Source: Oerskovia rustica (GTDB lineage Bacteria > Actinomycetota > Actinomycetes > Actinomycetales > Cellulomonadaceae). From it: DNA of 45,854 nt. The position numbers were made by a program, and so were the translations under genes. Of this stretch, positions 42,251 through 45,854 are shown in pieces. The first letter of the stretch is position 1. Each line of letters opens with the position of its first letter. Below the pieces are notes generated by a model, which saw nothing but the letters and a program-made list of their open reading frames with translations, searched no databases and was not told the DNA's origin. The stretch lies in NCBI RefSeq assembly GCF_014836555.1, contig NZ_JACSQQ010000011.1, forward strand, positions 1 to 45,854, read 5' to 3'.

Positions 42251-44083
42251 GTGACAGCATCCGCCCTGCCCGAGACCCGCACCGCGCTCGACGTCCTGAC
42301 GACCGTCTTCGGGTACGACCACTTCCGGGGCGACCAGGCGGAGATCATCGACACCGTGCTCCGCGGGCAGGACGCGCTCGTCCTCATGCCCACGGGCGGC
42401 GGCAAGTCGCTGTGCTACCAGATCCCCGCGCTGCTGCGGCCCGGGACGGGTGTGGTCATCTCGCCCCTGATCGCCCTCATGCAGGACCAGGTGGACGCGC
42501 TGTCCGCCCTCGGGGCACGGGCCGGGTTCCTCAACTCGACCCAGTCGGTGCCCGAGCGCCGCGCGGTCGAGGACGCCTTCCTGGCCGGAGAGCTCGACCT
42601 GCTGTACCTGGCCCCCGAGCGCCTCGGGGTGCCCGAGACCGTGCGCCTCCTGCAGGCGGGGAAGGTGTCCCTGTTCGCGATCGACGAGGCCCACTGCGTC
42701 TCGGCCTGGGGCCACGACTTCCGACCCGACTACCTGCGGCTGACCGTGCTCGCCGAGACGTGGCCGGACGTCCCGAGGATCGCGCTCACCGCGACCGCGA
42801 CCCGGCAGACGGCCGACGAGATCGTCCGACGGCTCGAGCTGCACGACGCCCGCACGTTCGTCTCGAGCTTCGACCGCCCCAACATCACCTACCGCATCGC
42901 GCCCAAGGACTCCCCGCGCACCCAGCTCGTCGACCTGATCCGGGCCGAGCACACCGGGGACGCGGGCATCGTCTACTGCCTCTCGCGCGCCTCGGTCGAG
43001 ACCACCGCCGAGCACCTGAACGCGCACGGGATCCCGGCGCTGGCCTACCACGCGGGCATGCCCGCACCCCTGCGCGCAGCGAACCAGTCGCGCTTCCTGC
43101 GCGAGGACGGCATCGTCATGGTCGCGACCATCGCGTTCGGCATGGGCATCGACAAGCCCGACGTGCGGTTCGTCGCGCACCTCGACCTGCCCAAGTCGGT
43201 CGAGGGGTACTACCAGGAGACGGGCCGCGCAGGGCGCGACGGGCTGCCGTCGACCGCGTGGCTCGCGTACGGGCTCCAGGACGTCGTCCAGCAGCGCCGC
43301 ATGATCGACACGTCCGAGGGCGACGCAGCGCACAAACGGCGCATGGGCGCGAACCTCGACGCGATGCTCGCCCTGTGCGAGACCATCACGTGCCGCAGGG
43401 TCCAGCTCCTCGCGTACTTCGGCCAGGACGGGCCCGCGTGCGGGAACTGCGACACGTGCCTCGCCCCGCCCGAGTCCTGGGACGGGACCGTCGCCGCGCA
43501 GAAGGTCCTCTCGACCGTCCTGCGCCTGGAACGTCAGGGGCAGCGCTACGGCGCCGGGCACGTCGTCGACATCCTCACCGGGAAGCCGACGCCCCGGATC
43601 ACCTCGCTCGGGCACGACCAGCTGCCGGTCTTCGGTGTCGGCGCGGACCTCAGCGCCACCGAGTGGCGCACGGTCGTCCGGCAGATCCTCGCGCAAGGCC
43701 TGCTCGGCGTCGACAGCGAGGGCTACGGGACCCTGAGCCTGACCGAGGCCGCCGACCCGGTGCTCGGCGGCAAGCAGGAGGTCCGGCTGCGCCGGGACGT
43801 GCGGACCAAGACGTCCCGGACCCGCAAGCCCGCAGCCGCGGCGGCCGACGCGGAGCTGACCCCCGACGCCGCAGCACGCATGGAGAAGCTGCGCGCCTGG
43901 CGGGGTGCGACCGCGAAGGAGAGCGGGGTGCCGGCCTACGTCGTCTTCCACGACGCGACCCTGCGGGCGCTCGCGCAGCGCAACCCCGTCTCGATCGACG
44001 ACCTGTCCGACGTCAGCGGGATCGGCGCGGCCAAGCGGGAGCGCTACGGCGCGGCGATCCTCGAGCTCCTCGCCGAGGGGTAG
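42251..44083 (+). CDS. recQ: ATP-dependent DNA helicase RecQ
   Basis: A 610-residue 3'-5' helicase for recombination and fork repair. Motif I is [12 protein letters not shown] (K52), motif [20 protein letters not shown] with the RecQ aromatic-rich loop, then [22 protein letters not shown], and motif [12 protein letters not shown]. The zinc-binding RQC part has four Cys (CETITC, CGNCDTC region), the winged helix follows, and an HRDC domain ends the protein ([40 protein letters not shown]). GTG 42251 has GAAGGAAG upstream. It ends nine bases before the convergent GNAT gene. Confidence 0.95.
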   Translation: MTASALPETRTALDVLTTVFGYDHFRGDQAEIIDTVLRGQDALVLMPTGGGKSLCYQIPALLRPGTGVVISPLIALMQDQVDALSALGARAGFLNSTQSVPERRAVEDAFLAGELDLLYLAPERLGVPETVRLLQAGKVSLFAIDEAHCVSAWGHDFRPDYLRLTVLAETWPDVPRIALTATATRQTADEIVRRLELHDARTFVSSFDRPNITYRIAPKDSPRTQLVDLIRAEHTGDAGIVYCLSRASVETTAEHLNAHGIPALAYHAGMPAPLRAANQSRFLREDGIVMVATIAFGMGIDKPDVRFVAHLDLPKSVEGYYQETGRAGRDGLPSTAWLAYGLQDVVQQRRMIDTSEGDAAHKRRMGANLDAMLALCETITCRRVQLLAYFGQDGPACGNCDTCLAPPESWDGTVAAQKVLSTVLRLERQGQRYGAGHVVDILTGKPTPRITSLGHDQLPVFGVGADLSATEWRTVVRQILAQGLLGVDSEGYGTLSLTEAADPVLGGKQEVRLRRDVRTKTSRTRKPAAAAADAELTPDAAARMEKLRAWRGATAKESGVPAYVVFHDATLRALAQRNPVSIDDLSDVSGIGAAKRERYGAAILELLAEG

Positions 44084-44092
44084 CGCGCGCCG

Positions 44093-44773
44093 TCAGCGTG
44101 CGCCGAGCTGCTTGTAGAAGATCGTCGTCGACACGAGCGCGCCGCCCGCGACCCTGGCGAACCCGGGGACGGCGCCGACCTCGGTCCACCCCCACCGGCG
44201 GTACAGGGACTCGGCCAGGCTGCCCGTCTCGGTGTCGAGCGTCAGCAGCGACAGCCCCTCGGTGCGTGCGAAACGTTCGATCGTCGCCATGAGCCCCGGC
44301 GCGAAGCGGTGCCCGCGAGCCTGACGGTGGACCAGGAGCTTGACGACCTCGGCGCGGTGCACGCCGTTGTCCTTCGAGGTCAGGGCGAGCGAGGCGGTCG
44401 CGACGATCCTCCCCGAGTCGTCGCGACCGACCCACGTGCGGTGCTCCGGGTCCGCGAGGAACGCGGACCACCAGGCCGTCGCGGCCTCCTTGGTCGGCGC
44501 CTTGACCCAGCCGACGCTCGCACCGCCCTGGACGCAGTCGATCAGCACGTCCGCGAGGTGCGACAGGTCGGCAGTCCTGGCGGCGAGGCTGTCGAGCAGC
44601 GAGAGCCCGGCAGGGGCGCTCGGACCGGGGCGGCCCGGCGTAGGTCGGCCGTCCTGGCCGGGCCTGCCGGATCCTCCCGGCCGGCCGGGCCGGACCGCGG
44701 ACCCGCCGCGGGAGGGCGGGGAGACGAGCGCGCCGCCACCGGGCGCGGGGAAGGTGAGGGGTTCGATGCGCAT
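44093..44773 (-). CDS. GNAT acetyltransferase with a Gly-Arg-Pro-rich insert
   Basis: A 226-residue GNAT-family N-acetyltransferase. The domain starts near residue 60; the CoA-binding region is VVKLLVHRQARGHRFAPGLM, followed by LLTLDTETGSLAESLYRRWGW. The first 55 residues are low-complexity, with G-x-y triplets (GRP, GGS, GRP, GQD, GRP) at about 30-46 like a short collagen stretch. The acceptor is unknown. ATG 44773 is seven bases after a minus-strand TACCGT (44786-44781), so it is probably leaderless. Confidence 0.85.
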   Translation of the reverse strand: MRIEPLTFPAPGGGALVSPPSRGGSAVRPGRPGGSGRPGQDGRPTPGRPGPSAPAGLSLLDSLAARTADLSHLADVLIDCVQGGASVGWVKAPTKEAATAWWSAFLADPEHRTWVGRDDSGRIVATASLALTSKDNGVHRAEVVKLLVHRQARGHRFAPGLMATIERFARTEGLSLLTLDTETGSLAESLYRRWGWTEVGAVPGFARVAGGALVSTTIFYKQLGAR

Positions 44774-44964
44774 GGCCGTCACGGTAACCACGGTGCGTTT
44801 CGCCCCCGTGAACGGCAGGGGCCGCCCCTGTGTCCGACCGGTCGGCACAGACGGGGCCCGACGACGCGGGGCGACCGTGCGGACGGGTCGCCGCGCGACG
44901 CACGCCCGCGCCGGGAAGACTGGGGGCTCCCCGCGTCCCGAGACGCGCACCCTCAGGAGGTCCC

Positions 44965-45819
44965 GTGTTCCTCAGCCTGCTCGCTGCCGTCGCCGCCGCG
45001 ATCGGCTACGGCGTCAGCACCGTCATGCAGGCCGTCGCGGCCCGCCGCGCCCAGGGGCTCGCGGTGGTGCGGCAACCACTGGTGATCCTCGCGTTCACGG
45101 TGGACCTCGTCGCGTGGCTGTTCTCGCTCGTCGCGCTCGACCACCTGCCGCTGTTCGTGGTCCAGGCCGTGCTCGCGAGCTCGCTCGTCGTGACGGTCCT
45201 GCTCGCCAGGGTGTTCCTGTCGGTGCCCATGCGGCGGATCGACGTCGCGGCCATGACGGCGATCGTGGCGGCGCTCGTGGTGCTCGGGATCGCGGGCGGC
45301 GAGCAACCCGCTCCCGTCCCGCCGGACTGGTTCGCACCCGTGCTCATCGGGGTGGCCGTGGGGCTCGCGGTCCTCGCGCTGGTGTTCTACAAGGCCGGGA
45401 GCCCCGTGCTTCTCGCCGTGATCGGGGCCCTCGGGTACTCGGGCGCGGCCGTCGCGGCGCGCGGTGCGCACGCCTCGGGGGACATCTGGGACACGATCTT
45501 CCAGCCGCTCGCGATCGCGATCGTCGTGTTCGGGGTCGTGGGCGCGCTCGCCTACCTGCGGTCGCTCGAGCACGGCAAGGTCGGGACGAACGCCGCGATC
45601 CTGTCGGTCGTCGAGGTCGTCGTCCCGGGGGCCGTGGGCATCGCGGTGCTCGGGGACACGATCCGCTCGGGCTGGGACCCGGCCGTCGCCGTCGCGGCGC
45701 TCGTCGCGCTCGCGGGCTGCGTGGTCCTCGCGACGAGCCCCGCGAACGAGGCGGCCGAGGCGGGGGACGCGAGCGACGGCGTCGGGCCGTCCAAGGACGC
45801 AGCGCCCGAGCCGGCCTGA
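44965..45819 (+). CDS. DMT/EamA-type membrane transporter
   Basis: A 284-residue protein with about nine hydrophobic segments and a short acidic tail. It opens with FLSLLAAVAAAIGYGVSTVM and shows the drug/metabolite transporter repeats (ILAFTVDLVAWLFSLVALDH, VEVVVPGAVGIAVLGDT). NIPA-like magnesium transporters share this shape. The substrate is unknown. GTG 44965 follows AGGAGG, at a spacing of four. It is divergent from the GNAT gene; the 191-bp gap holds only promoters, and the contig continues 35 bp past its stop. Confidence 0.85.
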   Translation: MFLSLLAAVAAAIGYGVSTVMQAVAARRAQGLAVVRQPLVILAFTVDLVAWLFSLVALDHLPLFVVQAVLASSLVVTVLLARVFLSVPMRRIDVAAMTAIVAALVVLGIAGGEQPAPVPPDWFAPVLIGVAVGLAVLALVFYKAGSPVLLAVIGALGYSGAAVAARGAHASGDIWDTIFQPLAIAIVVFGVVGALAYLRSLEHGKVGTNAAILSVVEVVVPGAVGIAVLGDTIRSGWDPAVAVAALVALAGCVVLATSPANEAAEAGDASDGVGPSKDAAPEPA

Positions 45820-45854
45820 CGAGCGGCGGCCGGACCCGAGCGGCGTCCGGCAAC

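Noticed and set aside
1-45854. Prophage, insertion sequence, rRNA operon or toxin-antitoxin pair
   Set aside because: No transposase, integrase, phage structural gene, rRNA sequence or paired small antitoxin gene could be supported; the Fic gene has no small partner next to it.

Overview
The window is one high-GC (roughly 72%) actinobacterial chromosomal contig end. Mycothiol synthase (mshD), ppk1 next to a mutT1-type Nudix/phosphatase gene, ANTAR regulation, a VanR/VanS-type two-component system, a Tat-type lipoprotein and many leaderless promoters point to Actinomycetota. The gene set and the C/G-ending codons suggest Micrococcales (Cellulomonas/Oerskovia/Cellulosimicrobium-like), which is an inference from style and not from a marker gene. 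The first 48 bases are not genomic: they are Illumina Nextera adapter plus an 8-base index, so the contig ends there.

Layout. 126-4252 (-): an ugpA-ugpE-ugpB-like ABC importer with a glycerophosphodiesterase, preceded by an array of three 11-bp GTTC repeats that looks like a PHO box. 4476-6493: a hypothetical gene and a Fic protein whose promoter carries three TGATAACT boxes spaced exactly 21 bp. 6607-8086: fprA behind a MerR/SoxR-type promoter (19-bp spacer, 18-bp palindrome). 8162-12770: small enzymes, an unusual nucleotidyltransferase-like/methyltransferase fusion, and an MFS pump divergent from a TetR regulator. 12847-17352: a GH2 glycosidase, then a D,D-carboxypeptidase divergent from vanR/vanS-like genes. 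17423-20899: ASCH-like, PNPOx-like, DUF2804, a small basic protein and a methyltransferase. 20950-23717: small membrane genes, a candidate frameshifted gene, a PAS-ANTAR regulator with a 5' hairpin over its start codon, tRNA-Lys, and a cysteine-free HesB-like gene. 23788-27751: M50 peptidase, a DEAD-box helicase, a phased repeat/hairpin region, msrB overlapping a DUF2809 gene. 27753-30857: a DHA2 exporter between two MarR genes. 31980-37103: Pit phosphate importer with its DUF47 partner, convergent with mutT1-ppk1-mshD. 38151-45819: esterase, flavin oxidoreductase, MFS, recQ, GNAT and a DMT-type transporter.

Functional themes. Phosphate handling recurs: phosphodiester uptake and hydrolysis, Pit import, polyphosphate kinase, and candidate 11-bp-phased regulator sites before both uptake operons. 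Redox and thiol protection (fprA, msrB, mshD) and drug/cell-wall stress (TetR-MFS, MarR-DHA2, VanRS-carboxypeptidase) are the other two. No insertion sequence, prophage, CRISPR array or rRNA was seen. The least explained items are the nucleotidyltransferase-methyltransferase fusion, the 22-bp-phased repeats around a UUCG hairpin at 26557-26753, and the start-codon hairpin of the ANTAR gene.
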